The translations under genes and the position numbers were made by a program. The notes beneath the pieces are model-generated. The model was not told the DNA's origin. It did no database searches and saw only the letters and a list, made by a program, of their open reading frames with translations. A stretch of DNA of 64,000 nt from Apostichopus japonicus (Eukaryota > Echinodermata > Holothuroidea > Aspidochirotida > Stichopodidae): the NCBI RefSeq assembly GCF_037975245.1, contig NC_092575.1, positions 16,474,810-16,538,809 of the forward strand, in the 5' to 3' direction. Of this stretch, positions 17,788 through 29,285 are shown in pieces (the stretch's first letter is position 1; each line of letters opens with the position of its first letter).

Positions 17788-18910
17788 GGCTAGAACGTTT
17801 TCGAATCAGAGACCTCTGGATAAAACATTATCCTTCAAAGAATATTGTCTTCTTCTTATTCTACGTACAACTGATATGGATTTGTGATCATGGTTTTGCT
17901 CAATATATATATACTCTAGCCTGATTCATTAATATTTCCATTTTGTTCAAAGTATCATGATATCTCCACAATTACATGTGGTTTATGTGTTTTTTTGTTA
18001 TACCTATATGCCTACTAGTGCATTTTTTCTTTTCCTCTTTTCAAAGATTAAATGTTTATGACTGTAACATTACCTTTACTTGTTCTAGCTGTTCTCATTA
18101 ATCCAGAGCCAAATGGCCCCCGGCAACAATTATAACCGACCCCCTACTTGATGAAGAATATTATGGAAATCAGAGTTAATTATTATTTATTCTATATATG
18201 CACCGGGCCTTTTACACCAGGGACCCGGGATTACATTCACCCCCCCTCCACTAACCCTAATGCTTTCGCTGAGGATGGGTGGGAAGGGGTGGGGTTGAAA
18301 GGGCTATTCCCGTCCCTGCTGATATAGCAAACAGTTTATTACAGTTTCAATACCCCCCTCCACCCTTCCTCAGCCCCTTCCTACAATTTGAAATTATATT
18401 TTACCTTCGGCAAGTTACTATACGAAGGGAACGTTACCCGCACTTTCGACTCACTAATTATCATTTAATATTTGATTAGGAAATCTCCCGGCAAGATATG
18501 TAATGTAAACATTTCTTCTTAAAAATACAACAGTAAAAAAAAAACATACACCCGAATACATTAATATGTATACCCTGGAACCAATGTAGTAATTTATAAC
18601 ATGGTATGAATGTGACAATATTCTTCAATTAAAAAATATTTTTCGTGTCTTCGCAAAGCTTCGCAGTGATTCACCGACTATAGAGTGCTTTTTGTTATTT
18701 ACACAAAAATAAATGGAAAAAAATTCCCAAAAATCCACATTTGTTCAGGGAGTACGGTAATTAATTATACCTAAGAAGTGGCATGAATACAGCAAGATCG
18801 TTTGATTAAAAAACCCCAACTTATTATTGTTATTTTCAAAAGGCTTGGCAATAATTCACCGATAGAACGCCATAAATTATTATAAAACAATATAAATATA
18901 ATTTATTAAC

Positions 18911-18912
18911 AT

Positions 18913-18966
<54 letters not shown>

Positions 18967-19001
18967 TCAGATTGAGATTCAGATTGAGATTGAATATACA
19001 T

Positions 19002-19082
<81 letters not shown>
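18911..19082. repeat. Compound AT, CA and AGATTG array
   Basis: (TA)n blocks flank a short AGATTGAGATTC tandem and a (CA)n block. The matching place in copy A (about 4150-4192) is a plain (TA)n array, so the array expanded or was remodelled after the duplication. Confidence 0.85.
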
Positions 19083-19086
<4 letters not shown>

Positions 19087-20306
19087 ATCAAACCGGATAC
19101 CAGACAACGATGAAGTATTCAGGAAAACGCAAATTTTAAATTGGATGATAAGAATTGTATTGATTCATCTTACAGAATTTGCAAAAAAAAGCACTGAAGA
19201 TTGTCAAAATGAAATATATAACTGTCATAGAGATATCTTGCAGTCTTTATATATAGTTGATAATCTCATTTACTTTGAATTAATCCCCCCCCCCTTGTTA
19301 AGAAAACGACTGTTGATGCTTACAGCGTACTTGTAATTATTCCCAAGAAGTGCACTTCGATAAGAAAAATGATAAATTAACAATATCACCCTCCACGAGT
19401 TATTCCTCTCCCATGTTTTGTTTTTATTATCTTAACATAAGACGCCAAGACAAGCTGATACACATCTTAAATTAATATCACACTGATACGTTGTAGATTG
19501 GAGGTAAGAACTGTTCATAAAGTAGCATCTAATATAAATTTGATCCCTCACAAAATGTTCAGATTATGTTGCAGTATGAAAAGGATCAGGATGGAACGTA
19601 TGTTTACAAATAACTTTTGTGTTACAAGTTACCATCAATATACTGAAATCATTATAATACAAACAAATCATTCAAAAAAAAAATATAATTAATTGATTAA
19701 TTGATTGACATCAGCTTACGTCACAACAATGAAGTTATAATTTTGAATTAATAACCCAATATCAATTACGTTTATCCAATAACTTACATTAGCTTTTAAA
19801 GCTTACGTTGCTCAGTTACAATTCTTTTTATAACTATAGAAGCCATGCGCTTTACATGTTAATTCTACTATAGGTTAAGTTACCATAGGAAAATCCAGAG
19901 ACTCAGGTAAATCCTGATTTTCCAGTCGTATCTATATGTCAATTGACCAGACAAATAGCCTCTTTTAAGGACCTATATTTATAATCCAACTCGTGAAAGA
20001 CATGCAAACCTGGCAAGTTACAGATTCAAATGCAGCTCTAAATGAAAACCATCAGATTCGCCAAAATGGTCGAATTATAAACTGATTCTTGATGCCAGAC
20101 ATATTTTACACTCCAGAAAACTTGGGCTGTACTTAACGAGCTTTACTCATTCAATTAAATAACAACATCAACATTGTTTATATATGACGACAGCAAAATC
20201 AATAATGTACTGGTATTGACTCAACGCTTCGAATGATTATTTCTCTACTATAACTATAAGTAACAAACAATATGGGCGCAAAGATTTCTTCAAGTGGTCA
20301 TCATGC

Positions 20307-20683
20307 CAGTGGCGGAGCGTCCATACAGTCAGAGGGGCGGATGCCCCCCCCCCTGACGGACTCAAATGGACTGCTAGCGCCCTTTTCAGCTTTTTACCAC
20401 TTTTCACTTATTCGCGATTATTGACTTTTTTATTGTTTTTTTTTATTGTTGGTGTAATTTTCTGACAAAATGGCGATGACACCTATTTATTCTTCGTTTA
20501 TCTGGAAATTAGCAAGGCCCGGAAAGGGTCATTTCCGGCGATCTAGGGAGTACCTTTACTCAAAAAATTTTTGTTCGCTCCGCGCCAACCTGTGGTGGCG
20601 CTCCACTTAGAGTGTGTCGAAAGCGCCCCTACAGACCATTTTCGTCCCCCCCCCCTTGACCAATACCTCTACCCCCGCCACTG
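20307..20683. mobile_element. Non-autonomous hAT-like transposon, 377 bp
   Basis: The ends are CAGTGGCGG at the left and CCGCCACTG at the right, inverted repeats of each other. An exact 8-bp target duplication, CATCATGC, lies at 20299-20306 and 20684-20691. Eight-bp duplications with CAG-type ends are the mark of hAT elements. There is no transposase; subterminal C-runs give the GGGGCGG texture shared with the elements at 36773, 47272, 53434 and 54576. Confidence 0.9.
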
Positions 20684-21283
20684 CATCATGCATGGTTTAT
20701 GGATGCTTAGCCAGCCCCTAATATCATAATATCTTTCATGTCACAGAGGATTAAGTGCTGATAGAGATCCGTTCCCTAAAAATTTACAAAACCCTAGGAA
20801 TTAATTGCATCTCACCTGAAGTGATGAAGCCTCTTTCCGATGCTATTGCTTCATTTTTCTCCTTTATATTCAAAGATACTTCTTTGTTTTAAAGCAAGCC
20901 ATCCAGTATAGAGCCTGGGTACGAAAATCAAACAATTTGACTGATCCACTCTCAACGCCCAATCCCCTTATTATATATGACTGTGACCATAAGATCATGA
21001 CGATATTGTGTCAAAGGTTAAACTAAACTTGTGCTCTTTGATCGATATGTACTCAATACTGTTCCACGGGTCTATTATTACATGCCATTATCGCCTTTAG
21101 ATAATTTCCTGTTATTAATTTTGGTTTCTTCTATACAACGCGTTGCATGCTGGTAGCCTACAGCAGTAAACTTACACATGATGAATACGTGTTTATATAT
21201 TTATATTACTCTTAGTTGTGCAGAAGACCTCTATATGAACGCTGGTTGCTGGACGGTGTTCTATAGCACACCGATGTTCTTGT

Positions 21284-21289
21284 TATAAA
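21284..21289 (+). promoter_or_regulatory. Candidate TATA box of the carboxypeptidase gene
   Basis: TATAAA stands 97 bp upstream of the ATG at 21381, a plausible distance for a short 5' leader. The base composition is AT-rich, so chance occurrence is possible. Confidence 0.3.
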
Positions 21290-21380
21290 CAGAAAGATTT
21301 ATAATCTTCTTTCATTCAGTAGCGAGTTTGCTAAACTGGTGGTGGTGGTTCTTTTTTCATCATTTTAGTAAATTGTAATT

Positions 21381-21705
21381 ATGAGGAATTTGATCCTGTT
21401 CCTGGCTTTTGTTCTACGACCATGTTTGGGATCAGGAACAGAAATATACAGAGGGTAAGTAGGACTAACATGCTTACAATTATTTAAATCTGTCGGTGAG
21501 GTTGGTGTATTTTCACTCAGATATTGCTATTTGTTACGAATTTTAATTAGCACAGACTTTTGAAAAGAGTTTATGAAAATAATCTTTGAATAGAGAAAAT
21601 GGCACTAGTAGGCCTATATGTTTTAAAAGCAAAATACTTATACCACATGTTGTCGTGGAGATATCATGATACATATATGATATATATATATATATATATA
21701 TATAT

Positions 21706-21757
<52 letters not shown>

Positions 21758-22340
21758 GTATATAGATATATATATATATATAGATATATATATATATATA
21801 TATATATAGATAAAAGGGGGGTGTGGGAGGGTGGGAGGTTGGGGGAGGGGTAAGGGATGATCAACCTTTTTCCTTTTTTTAGAGTAATGGGTACATCATC
21901 CCATTGTACTTGATTAACGAAAATAATGGCTATTAAAACATAACGAACATAAATTATAACAATATTAAGGGGGAAATGGTAAAAAGCAACGTGGAAATGA
22001 ACCTTTTGTTGTTATTGATTTTCTTTTGATTAATGAATCATTATATTTTTCTTGGAGCCGGTGGAATCTTTCATGTTGATAATAAATTCAAGTGTTCTAT
22101 GGTATTGTGTTGTTATATGTATGATCGTTACTTTAATTGGCAGAAACCAGTTGTGGTTTGTGTTTGTTAACACCGATAATGATCTAAAATGGCTTTTGTC
22201 CGAAGAAGAACAGAGTATGGGGGAGGTAAGTTTTGAACTTCATTCTTAACTTGCCCTTTCAACAATTGAACAATTTCTTATTATGCCGTTACCGTGCACT
22301 ACTACAGAAACAGCTATTACTACAGCAGTAACTACAAACA

Positions 22341-22371
<31 letters not shown>

Positions 22372-22429
22372 TTACTACTATTACTACTACTACTACTACT
22401 ACTATTACTACTACTACTACTACTACTAT

Positions 22430-22464
<35 letters not shown>

Positions 22465-22753
22465 TTACTACTACTACTACTGCTACTGCTACTGCTACTT
22501 CTACTACTACTATACTACTACTACTACTACTACTACTACTGCTGCTGCTGCTACTATTATACTACTACTACTACTACAACTACTACTACTACTACTAATA
22601 CTACTACTACCGCTACTGCTACTACCAATACCACCAATAATACTACCACTTCTACTAACACGACTAACACTACCACTTCTGTCATTGATACTGCAATACC
22701 ACCAACACTACTACTACTACTACTACTACAGTTACTCCTCCTTCCATTCAACA

Positions 22754-22784
<31 letters not shown>

Positions 22785-25700
22785 TTACTATTACAGCGTT
22801 AGCAGTAACTGCTACTTCTACTAATACTACTACTACTACTATTACAACTATAATAGTACTGCTACTACCACTACTACTGTCAATACATCACTGCTGCTAT
22901 TACAGCTACAACTAATTCTCTTATTACAGAGAATTTAAGTTGGTTAAACCATTATGAAAATAAATCTGTATGTCCTCACGGCACAGTCGCACGAGTTACA
23001 ATTCTCAAGTTATGACGCAATTTGTCAAGTTGGTTGGATGTGCGGGCTGTTAAATATTTAATGATTTAAATTAACACAACAGGCTTTATACTTTTACTGT
23101 GTTGTGGATGCTTTTGTAAACGGTTACGACCAAAACACACATTTACACTACACCGGATGCTATACCCACATATATGTCATAAAGGTATAATTGTTTATAC
23201 TCTCTATCCTCCTCTAATACTTTAGCTCGACTTTTGGAGCCAATTAGGGATTGGGCGCCGGATTGTTGTCATGGTTTCGCATTCATACATTCATGAATTC
23301 AAAGTAAAGCTCATGGAACGCCAAATAGAATATCAGACCGTACATCATGATGTTCAAGTTGAGATTGACAAATTCCACCAACATGACATAGTGAAGAGAT
23401 CCTTATCTGATCTGGCGATCGGTGATTTTGATTATGAAATATATCATACTTATGATGAGGTAGGTACATGGCCTAGTCAAAGTTTGCGATGGTAGGATGG
23501 GTGATGGTGGGAGGTGGACGGAACATTTATTTATATATATGACACCACCCTAAATTATTACCATGGTACAGAGATTACGACACGTTCTCCCACACACTGA
23601 ATGTATACGTAGTGTTATTTATGGTACGTTATTTTCCGTGTCACAATTTACGGAGATATAGTAATAGTTTTCTGTGGCATATGAGGATGGGGTTCTTTGA
23701 GGAAATTGTTCCCTTTGGGCTAGCAGACAATTTGGATAAATAATGTCATCGACTGCGAAACAGGTAAATGTGAATTGACATCGTACAGTGTAGAAAAATG
23801 GTTGAAATTTAACAGGTGTTTGCTTAGCAGTGGGAGTTTCCATCTAACTTATAACCATGAAATGGTAGCCGTTATATGCACCACTGTAGGCAATGGCCTA
23901 CCTAGAATAGTTGGCACCCTGGCGTGACACATGACGCTTAAGCTGAACAGATTTATTTTTGTTGTTGATTGACCTGTGCCACTTAGTTAAGTCTAATCAC
24001 GGGGTTTCTTCCAAAAGCCCGAATTTTAATGCTTGGATCACATGTTAACCTCACTTATGATATATACGCTCCATTCCATTGGGTTCCTGTTTACGTTATC
24101 CAAGATTCGTGAGCGGTTCTATGGAAATCGGATTTCGTTTCGTGGAATGGATACACTAAAATTAACTTCACCACTCGAGTTCACGAGTCTTGATGGAATA
24201 TACGCCAAACATGACATAAGCAATACTTTGAATCGGTACAATACGTGAGTTCGTTGTAACGAATGGACGCAGTTATTTTGGTAACCTCGAAGTGAAGGTT
24301 TCTATGGTGATGACGTAACTTTTCCGACCAATCATGAGCGACTATTTACACATAATTGCAAACCTGTTGGGGGAAAAAATTTCGCCAACCGGGCGGATCC
24401 TTTCTTTGTCACCCCGTGCAGGGCATGCCGTCCTGGGGAGGGGTCTAAAGGGAGGGGTGAGAAAACTTTATGTCAGATGGCTTAAATTCAAACTTGCGCT
24501 AACTTTGGCAAAGCTTTGAACTAATTATATGTTTAGAAATTCTCATTGTTTAGTGAATGTTTCTTAATTTTCCCTATAGTGTGTTTAAAACAGAATTGTT
24601 ACTAATTGTATTTATTAAATACCTATACCTGTTGTGTTTTGTTTCTTCTATCTTCAATTCTTTCGATTGGGAACCTTCAGTTTGTAGGCGCCTAGGCGTA
24701 TTTCATTTACTGATCATATAGTTGCCATACACACTATACTTCTATACGGCTACATTTTTAGTGTTTTCATTTTATGACTCGAGTGCAAATAATTGTTCAT
24801 ATTATTTACATAATCACTATGACAACAGAAGAGATTTTTTTTCTACAATTGTTTGGATCATTTGGACTAAAGTCATGACATTGTTTGGGGAAAAGTATAA
24901 TCACTTCGTATCCTGCTAACAAACCCCATTATCACCAATAATGGGGTTTCTTTTCCATGGATGTTCACTTACAGATTCAGCAATGGTTAAGAGATATGGC
25001 AGACGAATACACTTTTGTGCATAAGTTTACACTTGGCTATACCTTCGAAAACCGTGAAATCGGAGGCATAGAGGTAAGGTTATATAATATTCTATATGAC
25101 ATACTACTTACAGTAGAGTAGAAATGGAGTGGAGTAGAGTGCAGTGTAGTAAAGTTGAGAGGAGTTGAGTGGGGTTGAGTGGAGTTGAGTGGAGTTGAGT
25201 GAAGTTGAGTGGAGTACAGTGCAGTGTAGTAAAGTTGAGAGGAGTTGAGTGAAATTGAGTGGAGTGGAGTGAAGTTGAGTGGAGTACAGTGCAGTGTAGT
25301 AAAGTTGAAAGGAGTTGAGTGGAGTTGAGTGGAGTGCAGTGGGGTTGCATGGAGTGGAGTTGAGTGGAATTGAGTGGAGTGGAGTGAAGTTGAGTGGAGT
25401 GGAGTTGAGTGGAATTGAGTGGAGTGCAGTGGGGTTGAGTGGAGTGGAGTTGAGTGGAATTGAGTGGAGTGGAGTGAAGTTGAGTGGAGTGGAGTTGAGT
25501 GGAGTGAAGTTGATTGGAGTTGAGTAGAGTTGAGTGTAGTTGAGTGGGGTTGAGTGGAATTGAGTGGAGTAGAGTGGACGGAGCGGAGTAGAGTGCAGTG
25601 AAGTTGAGTGGAGTGGAGTGCAGTGAAACGGAGAGTCTAGAGCGGAGTGTGGTGAGGTGGAGTAGGACTTAACATCTCATTACCAAATGACTGTCTTTTA

Positions 25701-26244
25701 CCTGATCTTTCCAGTTACATCATGGTCGTGTATTACATGGAACCTCAGTTGTCGCTCGTGTCATATGACAATAATTTCAACCTAGAGATCACGAAATACA
25801 ATTTTTCAATTTGATCGTTTGAAAGCTTTTCACTTGTCATAGTTAAAGAAGGGTGAAAAGTGTGAGTGGTTATTAAGATAGTATAGTGGTAGGATATATT
25901 TAACCTGATAAGGTCTTTCACGTCCCATGCTCCCCCTCCCAACCCCCTCCTTCGCCCCTGAATGGAGTAGATGTGGCTAAGATAAATAAACTGAACCTTT
26001 CGTAAACGTTACTCCAAGCTCACCATTTATCTGTAATTCCAGATTGCCGCACCAGCACTTAACGATGGTGAATTTCAAGCAACCGTTCCCAAACCAATTG
26101 TATATTTTGAAGGCGGGATACATGCAAGAGAATGGATTACCCCGACAACAATAATGTACTTCACGAGAGAGGTAAGGATGTTATAACCCACAATGCTTGA
26201 TCCTTATTTCAACTTTGGCAAGTAAAAGATTGTAAGGATAAACG

Positions 26245-26283
<39 letters not shown>

Positions 26284-26508
26284 ATATATATATCTATCTA
26301 TCTATATATATATAGATAGATATATATATATATATATAGATATATATATATATCTATATATATATATATCTATATATAGATATATATATATATATATAGA
26401 TATATATATATATCTATATATATATTATATTATATATATTAACGTTTTAATATATATATATATATATTATATATATATATATAGATATATATATATATTT
26501 ATATAGAT

Positions 26509-26546
<38 letters not shown>

Positions 26547-29239
26547 TTTTATATCATTTTTGTTGTATACTGTACAGCTACTCGATGCCTATGAGAATGG
26601 TGAGGACAACGCGAGGAAGATTCTGGGAATATTCGATTTACATATTGTTCCGAGCCTTAATGGTGACGGTTATGCCTTCACGTGGGAACACGTGAGTGAT
26701 TAACACCAAGTATGTATCTTGAAGCATGGGTGTCGCTTTGGGTGGACACGAGGGGCGAGGTTAAGAACATTCCATGCTCTATACTGCTTTAATACAGGGA
26801 TCCTGATCCATTTCGTCTTCCGACAGTAAATATTTTTGAGGTTTGGAACCCTTAATGGAGGTTCACCAAGAAACCTTTGTACTCGATATTGGTTGTTTAA
26901 CAGAATGATTAAGAACTTGGTTCCTCACACAAGCCATTAAAACCGCCTACTTACTCATTATCTAAACAATTTTTTTCGGAAATGGATATTGGAACGTCAG
27001 ACTTTTATATCTTACCTATTATACCGGTATGATAAAGTACTTCGCTCACTGCTTTTATAGTGTGCTCTTACACATTTGGTTAATGGAATATAATAATTTC
27101 GTAATGGAATATAATTAGAAATAATACAAAATAGTGATTAAAATAAACTGTTTAAATGAGACAAAAAATACATACAAATGCTCCTATCAATTAGCTGCAA
27201 GAAAGATGACATCATCGGTAATATCAGAGGTTGGTCTAATTGGAAAAAAATGAGTTGTGCATCCATCCACTGTTTCATCTTTTTCTTTCTAAAATATCAA
27301 TTTTCTTAACTTGTAGGAACGATTGTGGAGAAAGTCCCGTCAACCAAATATAGGATTTGGATGCGTCGGAACAGATCTAAACAGAAATTTTGGGAGCTTT
27401 TGGGGAAGGCCTGGTTAGTGGAAGAACGTCCATTTAATTCTAAAAATCCTTAGTCAGACATATCTATGGTTAAGAACGGACTAGACAGAGTTCATCAAAG
27501 CCAGGTATAACCTCAGAGCGAAGCGCCCTCCCTTTTGGTTTCGATGATAATCGTAACCCATGCAGTCATTCAGGTGGATGTGTACACATTCGTGTTCGTA
27601 TGTGTATTTAGTGACGCCTTCAATGTAAACACGATATTCCCAAGAAGGGAAGCTTGCACCAATCTCATATTTGGGGAGTAGCTGTACCACATTTAGGAGA
27701 ACAATCTATTGCTTTTTGTTGAATGTCAGAGGTCATTTGGGGTCACCAGGGGTAACATTTGGAAAATCTTGTTAACACGATATCTCAAGAAGGGAAGTTT
27801 GGATCATTCTCCTATTTCGTGAAGGAGAACCACATCAAGTAGAAAAAGCCAATTGTTTTTGTGTAGGTCAAGGTTATTTGGGGTCACTAGTGATCAAATT
27901 GTGAAAACCTTGTTAGCACGATATCTCAAGAAGGGAAGCTTGGGACCAATCTCATATTTAGTATGTTGTTGTGACACGTTAAGCAGAAGAAACCTATTAT
28001 TTTTTGTGGAGGTCAAAGGTCATTTGGATTCACCAGAGGTCAAATTGTGGAAACCCTGTTTCATAATCTACCGTACCTCCAACCGACCAGCCTATTAGAT
28101 AACATATGATTTGCGCCTAAGAATAGAACAGGTTGTTGGCAATTGGAAATTAGCTTATTGACATCCGTAGATAGTATCAGCAAACCAGCGACGAAACTGG
28201 CATTGAATAAACTGTGTCGCTATTTGATCGGCATTATGTACAACAACGTTTCATATCCTGCCTATACGTACAACGGAAGGGTAAAATTGTGTTCGTTAAC
28301 ACAAAAGCGTGAAGGAAAAAATGTTTCGTGTCAGAATACCAACACACTGAAGGTGGTCAAACATCTCCTAATTTATTAATTAATTAAAGGCAATTCCTAC
28401 ATGCCATCAGTTATTATTGCAAAATATACAGGAATTTAAGGCGTTTATATAAGATAATTCATGTAGCATCATCGAAACCACACTGCAGCTTTGCTGCCTG
28501 GTTCGTTAAAGTCCTGGGTCCGTCCCTGCGAGTCTTCCAAGTGTCGTGCATATACACTCAAGATTGCAATTCATCAAATTGAAACTTCAATTTGCTGGAA
28601 CTTAAGCTCAAGAAGTAACCTTTAATCGACGAATTATAGCAATGATTCCATCCGATTTGAAAATATATAGTTAGCCAGACACGTTTTCTTTTTCCTTCTT
28701 AATATTTTGCTTTATTCTCATGCAAATCGAAATTGTAATATGTCCCCAAGAACTCAAATTATTCTTTATTATTTATAAATTGACTAATTAAAATCATCAG
28801 CCTAATTGATTTGATATTAATTTCAATATTAATTAGTAACAAGCATATGCACACATTAATTTTAATTTACTATAAATAGCTTTGCTATTTAATCAAGTTA
28901 TACAATTGTTCATTCAGACTCCCTTATCTCTCCCTTTTCCCCCTCGTTTCGTTCGAGGTGGTGCTAGTCGATGGCCATGCTCCGGTCTCTTTCGCGGTTT
29001 TGCTCCTTTTGATAACAACGAGACGAAAGCCGTGGATGATTATTTCAAGACTTTGAAAGCCCAAAGAAGGAAAATCAAAGTATTTATTGATTGGCATAAC
29101 TGGGGTCAAATGATTTTAGCTCCTTGGTCATATGCTGTTACAGATAAACTCCCTGCTGAATCAGAAGATCAGGTGAGTTGAAAATAAATATTTTATGTTG
29201 AAACTTTTATCAGATCTGGTTCGAATACTACTGATGACA

Positions 29240-29285
<46 letters not shown>

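Larger units (their letters stand above)
14155..21380. other. Intergenic region between fibrinogen gene B and the carboxypeptidase
   Basis: No supported exon was found. It consists of the duplicated 3' flank to 20254, including AT arrays at about 16100-16205, 16400-16553, 17728-17782 and 18911-19082 and a CA/TG tract near 19001-19020, then a hAT-like element (20307-20683) and about 700 bp of unique sequence before the carboxypeptidase start. A segment near 20915-20975 resembles the dispersed GTGCCCAGGTTC repeat. Confidence 0.65.

Noticed and set aside
22283-22915. 210-codon frame rich in Tyr, Leu and Thr
   Set aside because: It is the (CTA)n array in carboxypeptidase intron 2; other frames over it are equally open.
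28882-28957. Carboxypeptidase exon 8 starting at an upstream AG (28919) or as a continuous frame from 28882
   Set aside because: The AG at 28919 gives the wrong frame after exon 7; the sequence to 28957 is a pyrimidine-rich acceptor tract, and starting at 28958 restores the conserved GGAS segment in frame.
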